Assembly: GCA_002389785.1 (NCBI GenBank)
Contig: DGQS01000160.1
Span: 1 to 9,780 of the forward strand
DNA from: Bacteroidetes bacterium UBA4408
Lineage (GTDB): Bacteria > Bacteroidota > Bacteroidia > UBA4408
DNA: 9,780 nt
Reading direction: 5' to 3'
This document shows positions 1 to 6,836 of this stretch, piece after piece. The notes beneath the pieces are model-generated. The model saw nothing but the letters and a program-made list of their open reading frames with translations, made no database searches and had not been told where the DNA came from. The translations under genes and the position numbers were made by a program. The stretch's first letter is position 1. Each line of letters starts with the position of its first letter.

Positions 1-1
1 A

Positions 2-1051
2 AAGGAATTAATGACTTTTGAAGGTTTGGGTAAAACCAAAGTTCAGGAAGTTAAATCCGGTGACATTTGCGCAATCATGGGACTTGAGGCTTTTGAACTC
101 GGTGATACAGTTGCAGATTTTGAGAATCCTGAAGCGTTAAAACCGGTAGCAGTTGATGAGCCAACTATGAATATGCTTTTCACCATCAACAACTCACCAT
201 TCTTCGGCAAGGAGGGTAAATTTGTTACCTCCCGTCACTTGCGCGATCGCTTATTTAAAGAAATCGAGAAAAACCTTGCATTACGCGTAGAAGAAACCGA
301 TTCTGCTGATGCTTATCTTGTATTTGGCCGAGGCATTTTACACTTGTCTATTTTAATTGAAACCATGCGTCGTGAAGGGTACGAACTGCAAGTTGGACAA
401 CCCCAGGTATTAATTAAAGAAATTGATGGTGTAAAATGTGAACCAATTGAAGTATTAACAGTTGATGTGCCTGAACCGGTGTCGGGTAAAGTAATTGAAT
501 TGGTGAGTCAGCGAAAAGGCGACATGTTAATTATGGAGCCAAAAGGCGATATGATACACCTGGAGTTTTCTATTCCTTCACGTGGAATTATGGGATTACG
601 AAACAAGGTATTGACTGCTACAGCCGGTGAAGCTATTATGGCACACCGCTTTAAAGCTTATGAACCTTGGAAGGGCGAAATTAATGGAAGAATCAGTGGT
701 TCGCTTATTTCGATGGAACAAGGAACTGCAATTGCTTATTCCATTGATAAATTACAAGATAGAGGATTCTTTTTTATTGATCCTACTGAAGAAATATATG
801 CCGGACAAGTTATTGGTGAACACACACGACCGGATGACTTAGCCGTAAACATCACTAAAACAAAAAAGCTTACCAATATGCGCGCAAGCGGAAGTGATGA
901 AAAAATGAAGATTGCACCGGCAGTTAAGTTTTCTTTAGAAGAAGCGATGGAGTACATACAGGAAGATGAATACGTTGAATTAACTCCTGCTTCTATTCGT
1001 ATGCGTAAAATAATTCTTGACGAAAACGAACGTAAACGCAAATCTAAATAA
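2..1051 (+). CDS. typA: TypA/BipA ribosome-associated GTPase, 3' part only (5' end outside window)
   Basis: TypA/BipA is a translational GTPase related to EF-G and LepA. It binds the 70S ribosome and supports ribosome assembly and stress or cold adaptation. The frame is open to the left edge, and the ATG at 11 is an internal methionine, so the gene is truncated by the window. About 349 residues are visible of a family length near 600. The GTPase domain (G1-G5) and most of domain II lie upstream. Counting from the ATG at 11, the visible landmarks are SPFFGKEGKFVTSR (about 62-75), an EF-G-like domain III with RVEETDSADAYLVFGRG (about 92-108) and METMRREGYEL-type sequence after it, IPSRGIMGLR (about 188-197), and the TypA-specific C-terminal domain with DRGFFF and KLTNMRASGSDEK (about 286-298). 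The basic end (RMRKIILDENERKRKSK) is also typical. It closes with TAA and a strong terminator follows. The assignment is secure. Confidence 0.96.
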   Translation, partial: KELMTFEGLGKTKVQEVKSGDICAIMGLEAFELGDTVADFENPEALKPVAVDEPTMNMLFTINNSPFFGKEGKFVTSRHLRDRLFKEIEKNLALRVEETDSADAYLVFGRGILHLSILIETMRREGYELQVGQPQVLIKEIDGVKCEPIEVLTVDVPEPVSGKVIELVSQRKGDMLIMEPKGDMIHLEFSIPSRGIMGLRNKVLTATAGEAIMAHRFKAYEPWKGEINGRISGSLISMEQGTAIAYSIDKLQDRGFFFIDPTEEIYAGQVIGEHTRPDDLAVNITKTKKLTNMRASGSDEKMKIAPAVKFSLEEAMEYIQEDEYVELTPASIRMRKIILDENERKRKSK

Positions 1052-1069
1052 TTGCATAATAAGTTTTCA

Positions 1070-1105
1070 GCAGCGCAAACATGATTGTTTGCGCTGCTTT
1101 TTTTT
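1070..1105 (+). terminator. Intrinsic terminator downstream of typA
   Basis: A perfect 11-bp inverted repeat has its left arm GCAGCGCAAAC at 1070-1080 and its right arm GTTTGCGCTGC at 1087-1097. The loop is 6 nt (ATGATT), whose outer A and T could add one more pair. Eight T residues follow at 1098-1105. It starts 19 nt after the typA stop codon and so should separate typA from the peroxiredoxin gene. It is the only convincing rho-independent terminator in the window. Confidence 0.93.
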
Positions 1106-1378
1106 GCACAACATAGAAATTATAAAGCAATACGCATCTCTGCTCATCAGTAATTGTTCACCACTGAATAGTTGGTCCTTATTTAATTTTTAAAGCAAGG
1201 CCTTCATATAAAGTTAAATCGAAGTTCTTTTTGCACTAAGTAAAACATGCAATACCAAATCTTAAAATGCATACTATCGAAATCGCTTGCTAAATAATAA
1301 ATAGTATTTTAGTCCACCTGATTTAAATCGGAAAGTGAATTTTAATTGGTAAAAAATTTTAATTATTCAACTTCAGTT
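1106..1378. other. AT-rich intergenic gap, no gene seen; weak regulatory candidates only
   Basis: Between the typA terminator and the peroxiredoxin ATG I see no coding frame with family-like sequence and no RNA gene. Two weak signals lie near the downstream gene. TATTTTAG at 1305-1312 on the plus strand matches 5 of the 6 fixed bases of the Bacteroidota -7 motif TAnnTTTG. It has a TTG at 1287-1289, but the 15-nt spacer is shorter than usual. GATTTAAATC at 1320-1329 is a perfect 10-nt palindrome, 49 nt before the ATG, and could be an operator or chance in AT-rich DNA. A short inverted repeat ATGCA/TGCAT (1247-1251 and 1268-1272) is too small to interpret. Confidence 0.5.
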
Positions 1379-1855
1379 ATGCAATTAAAAATAGGAGATA
1401 AGGCCCCTGAATTTGCACTTTACAGCAGCGAAAAAAAAGAGATTCGGTTACAAAATTTACAAGGTAAAAAAGTTGTGCTCTTGTTTTTTCCTTTTGCATT
1501 TACCGGCACCTGTACGAAAGAACTTTGTTCGGTACGCGATGAAATTTCTGACTACAATAACCTCGATGCAGAAGTAATTGGAATTTCAGTTGACTCGATG
1601 TTTTCGCTGGCAAAATATAAGGATGAACAAGGTCTCAACTTTACCTTGCTTTCGGATTTCAATAAGGAAACATCCATGGCATATGGCTCACTTTACACAA
1701 CCTTTGGATTAGGAAACATGAAAGGAGTTTCAAAACGTTCGGCTTTTGTAATAGACTCAAAAGGAATTATACAATACGTTGAAGTACTTGAAAACGCTAG
1801 TGAAATACCGAACCTGGCAGCTGTGAAAAAGACCTTAGCAGGTTTGAATGAATAA
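1379..1855 (+). CDS. Peroxiredoxin (AhpE/PrxQ-like, AhpC/TSA superfamily)
   Basis: This is a cytosolic thiol peroxidase that reduces hydrogen peroxide and organic hydroperoxides. From the ATG at 1379 it is 158 residues, the usual size for short single-domain peroxiredoxins. The N-terminus KIGDKAPEF is the standard opening beta strand. The peroxidatic motif P-x3-T-x2-C is at P38, T42 and C45 in PFAFTGTC, and a conserved active-site Arg is likely R120 in SKRSAFVID. A second cysteine, C50, gives the C-x4-C spacing of PrxQ/BCP enzymes, which form an intramolecular disulfide reduced by thioredoxin. The AhpE-type subfamily is an alternative, so I give no gene symbol. A TTG at 1346 could add 11 residues (VKNFNYSTSV), but the family starts at MQLKIGD, so I prefer the ATG. 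No Shine-Dalgarno is visible. The next gene starts 33 nt after the stop, so the two may be co-transcribed. Confidence 0.93.
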   Translation: MQLKIGDKAPEFALYSSEKKEIRLQNLQGKKVVLLFFPFAFTGTCTKELCSVRDEISDYNNLDAEVIGISVDSMFSLAKYKDEQGLNFTLLSDFNKETSMAYGSLYTTFGLGNMKGVSKRSAFVIDSKGIIQYVEVLENASEIPNLAAVKKTLAGLNE

Positions 1856-1888
1856 ATTATAACCATACTTTAACCCCCAATTTTTAGC

Positions 1889-2938
1889 TTGCGTATACTT
1901 GAATTAAATACCGAAAAAACCTGGCGAGGTGGCGAACGGCAAACTATCTATGATTTACTAGGATACCGCTTGCAAGGGAACGAATCGTTTACCATTTGTA
2001 GAGCCGGCTACCCATTGGCAGAGCATTGCATTGGAAATAATCTACCTTTCAAAACTATAAAGAACCATTTTCAACTACTTTACTTTTTAATGGTGAAGTC
2101 AAGAAGTTTTGATATTATACATTGCCAAACCAGCAAAACTCAGCAACTGGCAGTGTTCACCAAATGGTTTCACGGTAAAAAGGTTGTATATACACGCAGA
2201 CTTGATTTTGTCCCCAAAGGATTTTTATCCATCACTAAATACAAATTAACCAATTGCATTGTTGCGATAACTCCAGCAATTCAAAAAATACTTGCTGCTT
2301 CCAATATCACCAACACTACGTTGATTTCGGAGGTCGTAGAACAAAAAAATCTGAATAAGGACAGAGCTTTAAAATTGATTTCCGGACACGACAACAACGG
2401 CAAAAAAATAATAGGAACTACTGCTGCTTTTGTGCAACACAAAGATCCACTTACCATGGTGAAGGCTATTCACAAGCTTTACCAACTGCGCCAGGATTTT
2501 GTTTTTTATCATTTTGGAAATGGAATTTTAATGGAAGAAACCAAAAAGGCAATTGCAGCACACCAGCTGAATGAGGTATATATTATTGGTGGATTTCATA
2601 AAAATGTAGAAGATGTGTTTAGCGTGTTAGATGTGTTTGTGATGAGCTCAGAAGAAGAAGGATTAGGCAGCAGTGTGCTTGATGCGTTTATGTATAAAGT
2701 ACCGGTTGTATCTACCAATGCAGGAGGTTTGGCAGATGTTGTAGAAGGCAATGGTTTACTAAGCCGGGTAAAGGATGCCGATGCCTTGGCTGCAAATATT
2801 AACCGAGTGCTCAATGAACCCGAATTGAAAAATACCTTGGTAAAGAATGCGCACGAGGCAGCACTCAAAAAGCATTCATTAGAGGTAATCAGTAAGCAAT
2901 ATTCCGATTTATTCTCAAAATTAATTAGCGCTAAATAG
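1889..2938 (+). CDS. Glycosyltransferase family 4 (GT-B fold), TTG start
   Basis: This predicted cytoplasmic GT4 transferase probably moves a sugar from a nucleotide-sugar donor onto an LPS or surface-polysaccharide acceptor. The donor and acceptor cannot be read from sequence. Its 349 residues are normal for the family. The N-terminal Rossmann domain opens with RILELNTEKTWRGGERQ (2-18), including the glycine-rich acceptor loop. The C-terminal donor domain has GTTAAFVQHKDP (about 176-187, with phosphate-contacting K185), then EEGLGSSVLDAFMYKVPVV (256-274) and NAGGLADVVEGNG. The usual E-x7-E donor motif here reads E257-x7-D265, a conservative change. It has no membrane segments. An in-frame TAA at 1871-1873 and the lack of any ATG after it mean the start must be TTG at 1889. 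The next in-frame Met is residue 68, inside the fold. The gene lies 33 nt after the peroxiredoxin stop. Its last 8 bp overlap the convergent GT2 gene. Confidence 0.92.
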   Translation: MRILELNTEKTWRGGERQTIYDLLGYRLQGNESFTICRAGYPLAEHCIGNNLPFKTIKNHFQLLYFLMVKSRSFDIIHCQTSKTQQLAVFTKWFHGKKVVYTRRLDFVPKGFLSITKYKLTNCIVAITPAIQKILAASNITNTTLISEVVEQKNLNKDRALKLISGHDNNGKKIIGTTAAFVQHKDPLTMVKAIHKLYQLRQDFVFYHFGNGILMEETKKAIAAHQLNEVYIIGGFHKNVEDVFSVLDVFVMSSEEEGLGSSVLDAFMYKVPVVSTNAGGLADVVEGNGLLSRVKDADALAANINRVLNEPELKNTLVKNAHEAALKKHSLEVISKQYSDLFSKLISAK

Positions 2939-3692
2939 CTTTTTTTTGCAATTGCATTAGCTGGGTGTATTTTTGATAAGTATACCTTGCCGAAACCCAG
3001 GCAATTCGAAAGCCTGCCTTCCCATCCAAAAACCCTAATTGTAAAATATAGGAAGAAAAGAAACGAGCAATGGGCGACAAAAAAATACTCATACCGCTCG
3101 CTTTTTTGCCTTGCTGATACATGGCAGATGCTGCAATAGATGCAAACTTCGCTGCTTGTTTATCATGTTCGTCGGTAGTATAAAAACTATAATGCAATAT
3201 ATTTCCTTTTAAATAACCGCAGCTAGAGGTGGGTGAAATGAATTCGTATCGATCGTGCGGATTGGTGCCACCCCAGCGACCTTTGCGACTATCCCATAAA
3301 CGAAGTTTGCGATCGGGATACCAGCCCGAATGATAAATAAATTTACCGCAATAATTGGTAAGTCGATTCATTTCATATCCATCAAATTGCCAGTTTGCTT
3401 TTACTCTTTGCAATTCGTTTTTTAATATTTCATCAATGGCTTCATCTGCATCGAGCGATAATATATGTGGGTACAACGCTTGTGAAATTGCCCAGTTTTT
3501 TTGTTCAATATGGCTTTCAAAAGCATGTTCTATAAAACGTACACCCGGTTGCTTGCAAATAGTTTTTGTTTGGTCTGTCGAAAAAGAATCAACCACTACA
3601 ATGTCATCAGCGATATCTTTTACCGAGTTAATACAACGTGCAATGTTGCGTTCTTCATTAAAAGTAATAATCACAACTGATAGCTGTATCAT
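2931..3692 (-). CDS. Glycosyltransferase family 2, WaaE/KdtX/LgtF-like (LPS core type)
   Basis: This 253-residue GT-A transferase resembles the WaaE/KdtX/LgtF group, whose characterised members add glucose to the heptose of the LPS inner core. The exact linkage here is inferred only from family. Visible in order are the nucleotide-binding strand LSVVIITFNEERNI (4-17), IVVVDSFSTDQT (31-42), the metal-binding DxD motif in SLDADEAI (D81 and D83), WYPDRKLRLW (124-133), the acceptor-side GGTNPHDRYE (141-150), ILHYSFYTTDEH (165-176), and a hydrophobic amphipathic tail (about 203-245) containing LGFLDGKAGF, which is characteristic of this group and may sit on the inner membrane. The ATG at 3690-3692 is at the family's normal position. 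An exact -7 motif lies about 27 nt upstream. It converges on the GT4 gene with an 8-bp overlap. The opposite transcription means the two glycosyltransferases are adjacent but not one operon. Confidence 0.93.
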   Translation of the reverse strand: MIQLSVVIITFNEERNIARCINSVKDIADDIVVVDSFSTDQTKTICKQPGVRFIEHAFESHIEQKNWAISQALYPHILSLDADEAIDEILKNELQRVKANWQFDGYEMNRLTNYCGKFIYHSGWYPDRKLRLWDSRKGRWGGTNPHDRYEFISPTSSCGYLKGNILHYSFYTTDEHDKQAAKFASIAASAMYQQGKKASGMSIFLSPIARFFSSYILQLGFLDGKAGFRIAWVSARYTYQKYTQLMQLQKKAI

Positions 3693-3718
3693 GCAGTTTT
3701 GCGCTAAGAATTTGTTTG

Positions 3719-3726
3719 CAAAAGTA
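3719..3726 (-). promoter_or_regulatory. Bacteroidota-type -7 promoter element for the GT2 gene
   Basis: Read on the minus strand the site is TACTTTTG, an exact match to the phylum -7 consensus TAnnTTTG. With transcription starting several bases downstream (near 3711-3714), the GT2 mRNA would have a leader of about 20 nt before the ATG at 3692. I could not find a TTG -33 element at the usual 17-23 bp spacing, so the call rests on the -7 motif and its position. Confidence 0.5.
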
Positions 3727-3802
3727 TCAATTTACCTGAGTTGTACTAGTTGCTTCCAATCCCTAATTTAGTGAGAAGTACACTGTTTTTGAGAATTCCG
3801 AT

Positions 3803-3810
3803 TATATTTG
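3803..3810 (+). promoter_or_regulatory. Bacteroidota-type -7 promoter element for meaB
   Basis: TATATTTG matches the phylum consensus TAnnTTTG exactly and ends 12 nt before the meaB ATG at 3823. The transcript would therefore start only a few bases before the start codon, giving a very short or nearly leaderless mRNA. A TTG occurs at 3789-3791, but its 11-bp spacer is too short to be a regular -33 element. The site covers the alternative TTG start at 3808, which argues against that start. Confidence 0.5.
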
Positions 3811-3822
3811 CTTTTCAGTACC

Positions 3823-4725
3823 ATGAATCAAACCGACACCTTACTTCTAGATTTGCAAAATGGCGATATGCGTGCTTTAGCGCGTTGCATTACCATTGTT
3901 GAAAATGACATCGCCGGTTATGAAGATTTATTGCTGAAATTAAAGCACCGTAAAACCGTTCCGGTGATTGGTATTACAGGACCTCCGGGTGCAGGTAAAA
4001 GTACTTTAATAAATGGGTTGATAGAACATCTCACAAATCAAAATTTTAGAGTAGGTGTAATTGCAATCGATCCAACTTCTCCTTTCAATCATGGTTCGCT
4101 CTTAGGCGACAGAGTGCGCATGAGTGCCCATTTTTTGAATCCAAAAGTGTTTATTCGTTCGCTTGCAACACGCGGTTCCCTGGGTGGCTTGTCGGCAAAA
4201 ACAATAGAAATTACCGATGTGATGAAAGCATCCGGTGTTGATTTTGTACTAGTAGAAACAGTTGGTGTAGGCCAATCTGAAATTGAAATAGTCGGACTTG
4301 CAGATACAACTGTTTTAGTGTTGGTGCCCGAAGCGGGCGACGAAGTGCAAAGTCTTAAATCGGGAATTATGGAAATTGCCGATATTTATGTGGTCAACAA
4401 AGCCGACCGACCGGGTGCAAGTATTTTCCTAAAAAACTTACAATTGCTGGTGCACGAACATGCTGCAAATAGTTGGATTCCCAGAATTGTGAAAGCTGTA
4501 GCTACACAAAACGAAGGCATTGAACAGTTGGTAGCTAGCATTCAGGAACATCAACTAAGTAAAAAAAACATAAATAAAGCATTGTTGCTTGCAGAAAGAG
4601 CTTTTCAACTCATTCAAAATTACCGTATGAAAGATGTGAATAAAGCAACGCTCGCCGGCATTCTAGAACAAGAACTAAACAATCCTGATTTTAATTTATA
4701 TCGGTTTATTAAGAACTACTATTAA
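3823..4725 (+). CDS. meaB: MeaB/ArgK-type GTPase, methylmalonyl-CoA mutase chaperone
   Basis: MeaB is a G3E-family P-loop GTPase. It gates adenosylcobalamin loading onto methylmalonyl-CoA mutase, protects the mutase from inactivation, and so supports propionate/succinate interconversion in the cytoplasm. The 300-residue product shows an N-terminal helical segment (1-45), Walker A GPPGAGKST (53-61), the Mg-binding and switch region AIDPTSPF with LLGDRVRM (81-100), ATRGSLGGLS (116-124), G3 ETVGVGQSE (145-153), PEAGDEVQ, and G4 NKAD (192-195). The C-terminal helices (about 253-300), where the family dimerises, are somewhat short against the usual length of about 310-335. I chose the ATG at 3823 because the alternative TTG at 3808 falls inside the -7 promoter motif and adds only five poorly conserved residues. 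No mutase gene is in the window. The exported CotH gene follows after only 10 nt and may share the transcript, although no functional link is known. Confidence 0.95.
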   Translation: MNQTDTLLLDLQNGDMRALARCITIVENDIAGYEDLLLKLKHRKTVPVIGITGPPGAGKSTLINGLIEHLTNQNFRVGVIAIDPTSPFNHGSLLGDRVRMSAHFLNPKVFIRSLATRGSLGGLSAKTIEITDVMKASGVDFVLVETVGVGQSEIEIVGLADTTVLVLVPEAGDEVQSLKSGIMEIADIYVVNKADRPGASIFLKNLQLLVHEHAANSWIPRIVKAVATQNEGIEQLVASIQEHQLSKKNINKALLLAERAFQLIQNYRMKDVNKATLAGILEQELNNPDFNLYRFIKNYY

Positions 4726-4735
4726 CCCAACCCCC

Positions 4736-6823
4736 ATGATGAATAAATTTACAACAGCCTTACTTCTTTGTATCTTGAATTTTTGCGCATTTGCTCAAAC
4801 CTATAACGGTATAGGTGGCAGTATTCCGGATGGTGGACCGCAAGCAAGTTTTACGATTACTGTCAGCAATTTACCTATCAGCACAATTGATACTGTGTTT
4901 GGTGTGGAAAGTGTTTGTCTAAATATTTCGCATGGCTATGTTGGCGATTTAGCTATTCGTTTGCTGGCGCCGGATGGAACAGTGGTAGATTTATCAATTG
5001 CCAACGGTGGAAATGGAAATAATTATACCAATACTTGCTTTAACAATAATACCACCGCAAGTATTATTAATGCAAACCCTCCCTATAGCGGAAGTTTTAA
5101 ACCACAAGGTCAATTAGGAATTGTAAACAATGGTCAGGTTGGAAATGGAGCTTGGAAATTGCTCATTCTCGATTCTTCGGCACCCGATGCAGGTACTTTA
5201 TTAAATTGGCGTATCGTTTTTAGCAGTAATCCTGCGAAGGCAAAAATATTTACCTCATCCGATTTACCAATTGTTGTAATAAATACAAATGGTCAGGCTA
5301 TTTTAGATGAACCCAAAATAACTGCCGATATGGGTATTATTTACAATGGAGTTGGAATTAGAAATAACCTTAGCGACCCTTTCAACAATTACAACAATAA
5401 GATTGGAATTGAATACCGCGGAAGTACCTCTCAAGGTTTCGCACAAAAGCCTTATGGATTAGAAACGCGTGATTCTTCAGGTACCGAGTTAGATACATCT
5501 TTGTTGGGTTTACCCTCTGAACACGATTGGATTTTGTATCCACCCTACAACGATAAAAGTTTTGCACGCAATGTTTTGACCTACGATTTAAGTCGCCGTA
5601 TGGGCCATTACGCAGCCCGAACAAAGTTTTGCGAACTTGTAGTGAATGGTCAATATCAAGGAATTTATGTGTTGATGGAAAAATTGAAACGGGATAAGCA
5701 CCGCATCAATATTGCAGAGTTAGATTCAAATGATGTAACGGGAGATGAACTTACCGGAGGCTATATTATTAAAATTGATAAGTTCACCGGTAGTGGTGGG
5801 GGAGGTTGGACTTCCAATTATTTGCCGGCAGCACATCCAAACGGGCAAACTATTTTTTATCAGTATGAGTATCCAAAAGACGATGAAATTGAAGTGCAGC
5901 AAGAATCCTATATTCAAAGTTATGTAGATAGTTTTGAGTACGCTTTAAATAGCATCAGTTTAACTGATACAATCAATGGTTACCGTCATTTTATTGATGT
6001 AAATTCTTTTATTGATTTCTTCATCATCAACGAGCTTAGTAAAAATGTAGATGGGTATCGCTTAAGCACTTATCTCTTTAAAAATAAGGAAAGTAAAGGA
6101 GGTCAGCTAAATGCCGGACCTGTATGGGATTTTAATATTGCCTACAAAAATGCGAATTACTGTGGAGCAACATCTTCATCCGGATGGGCATACGATTTCG
6201 GATCTTTATGTGGTACAGCCGATCAACAAGTTCCTTTTTGGTGGAATAAATTTATGCAAGATACACGCTTTAAAAATGATTTAAAATGTCGTTGGCTCGA
6301 ATTACGTTCCACAATCTTGAACACCACCTTTTTAAATAATTACATCGATTCAATCGCCTTATTAACCACAGAAGCACGAACACGCCACTATGATTTATAT
6401 CCCATTTTAGGGGTGTATGTTTGGCCCAATCCCAATCCGATTCCGGCCACTTATGCAGCAGAAATTACTACTTTGAAGAACTTTTTAAATTCCCGCATGA
6501 ATTGGTTAGACGCAAGTATGCCGGGTACTTGCAGCGTTTCGTCAGCTGCTGAACAATCAAAAATTCTAGCCTTGACTGTTGTTCCCAATCCTTTTCATGC
6601 TGAATTGGGAATCAGTTTTTACACTTCTTCAAAACAAAATTGTTACCTCGAACTCATTAACGCTACCGGTGAGATTGTGTATCGCGAGACCATACTATCA
6701 ACCGGTAACGGTATTCAACATCAACAAATTCAAACTCCTGAAGAGTTAAGCAACGGAATGTATTTTTTAAAATTGACAACCGAAACTAGCAGCGAATCAA
6801 TTAAAGTAAGCTTAGTTAAATAA
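4736..6823 (+). CDS. Exported P-domain / CotH-kinase protein with type IX secretion sorting domain
   Basis: This 695-residue exported protein has four parts. A signal peptide (1-20) has a hydrophobic core and a likely SPI cut in AFA|Q. A proprotein-convertase P-domain (about 22-165), a beta sandwich often found beside secreted catalytic domains, shows HGYVGDLAIRLLAPDGT and GNGAWKLLILDS...NWRIVFS. A CotH-type atypical kinase domain spans about 175-598, with IEYRGSTSQGFAQKPYG, HDWILYPPYNDKSFARN, a YQGIYVLMEKLKRDKHRI block, GGYIIKIDK and GPVWDFNIAYKNANYC (461-476). A T9SS type A sorting domain (about 612-695) starts VVPNPF and has NGMYFLKL before IKVSLVK. Characterised CotH proteins phosphorylate secreted proteins such as spore-coat CotB/CotG. 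The substrate here is unknown. Export across the inner membrane by Sec and the outer membrane by T9SS is inferred from the two terminal signals. ATG codons at 4736 and 4739 are both possible starts. It ends 13 nt from a convergent gene. Confidence 0.92.
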   Translation: MMNKFTTALLLCILNFCAFAQTYNGIGGSIPDGGPQASFTITVSNLPISTIDTVFGVESVCLNISHGYVGDLAIRLLAPDGTVVDLSIANGGNGNNYTNTCFNNNTTASIINANPPYSGSFKPQGQLGIVNNGQVGNGAWKLLILDSSAPDAGTLLNWRIVFSSNPAKAKIFTSSDLPIVVINTNGQAILDEPKITADMGIIYNGVGIRNNLSDPFNNYNNKIGIEYRGSTSQGFAQKPYGLETRDSSGTELDTSLLGLPSEHDWILYPPYNDKSFARNVLTYDLSRRMGHYAARTKFCELVVNGQYQGIYVLMEKLKRDKHRINIAELDSNDVTGDELTGGYIIKIDKFTGSGGGGWTSNYLPAAHPNGQTIFYQYEYPKDDEIEVQQESYIQSYVDSFEYALNSISLTDTINGYRHFIDVNSFIDFFIINELSKNVDGYRLSTYLFKNKESKGGQLNAGPVWDFNIAYKNANYCGATSSSGWAYDFGSLCGTADQQVPFWWNKFMQDTRFKNDLKCRWLELRSTILNTTFLNNYIDSIALLTTEARTRHYDLYPILGVYVWPNPNPIPATYAAEITTLKNFLNSRMNWLDASMPGTCSVSSAAEQSKILALTVVPNPFHAELGISFYTSSKQNCYLELINATGEIVYRETILSTGNGIQHQQIQTPEELSNGMYFLKLTTETSSESIKVSLVK

Positions 6824-6836
6824 GCAACTCCAGTGA

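Noticed and set aside
736..1041. Minus-strand frame of 101 residues opposite typA
   Set aside because: It is antisense to the conserved TypA C-terminal domain and has low-complexity Ser/Leu composition.
1346..1378. TTG-initiated 11-residue extension of the peroxiredoxin
   Set aside because: The added residues (VKNFNYSTSV) do not look like the family, whose members start at the MQLKIGD-type strand. The ATG at 1379 gives the normal length.
2927..2947. Possible terminator hairpin plus T-tract at the GT4/GT2 junction
   Set aside because: Only a 3-bp AGC/GCT stem, or GCTA/TAGC with an impossible 2-nt loop, precedes the T-tract. That is too weak to call.
3355..3771. Plus-strand frame of 138 residues opposite the GT2 gene
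   Set aside because: It is a Ser/Cys/Ile-rich antisense shadow of a well-conserved glycosyltransferase, with no recognisable domain.
3808..3822. TTG-initiated five-residue extension of MeaB
   Set aside because: The TTG lies in the -7 promoter octamer at 3803-3810, so it would not be in the mRNA. The ATG at 3823 fits the family start.
6810..6825. GCTTA/TAAGC hairpin at the CotH stop codon
   Set aside because: The stem is 5 bp with no T-tract on the plus strand and only a loosely T-rich stretch on the minus strand, so it is not a convincing terminator.
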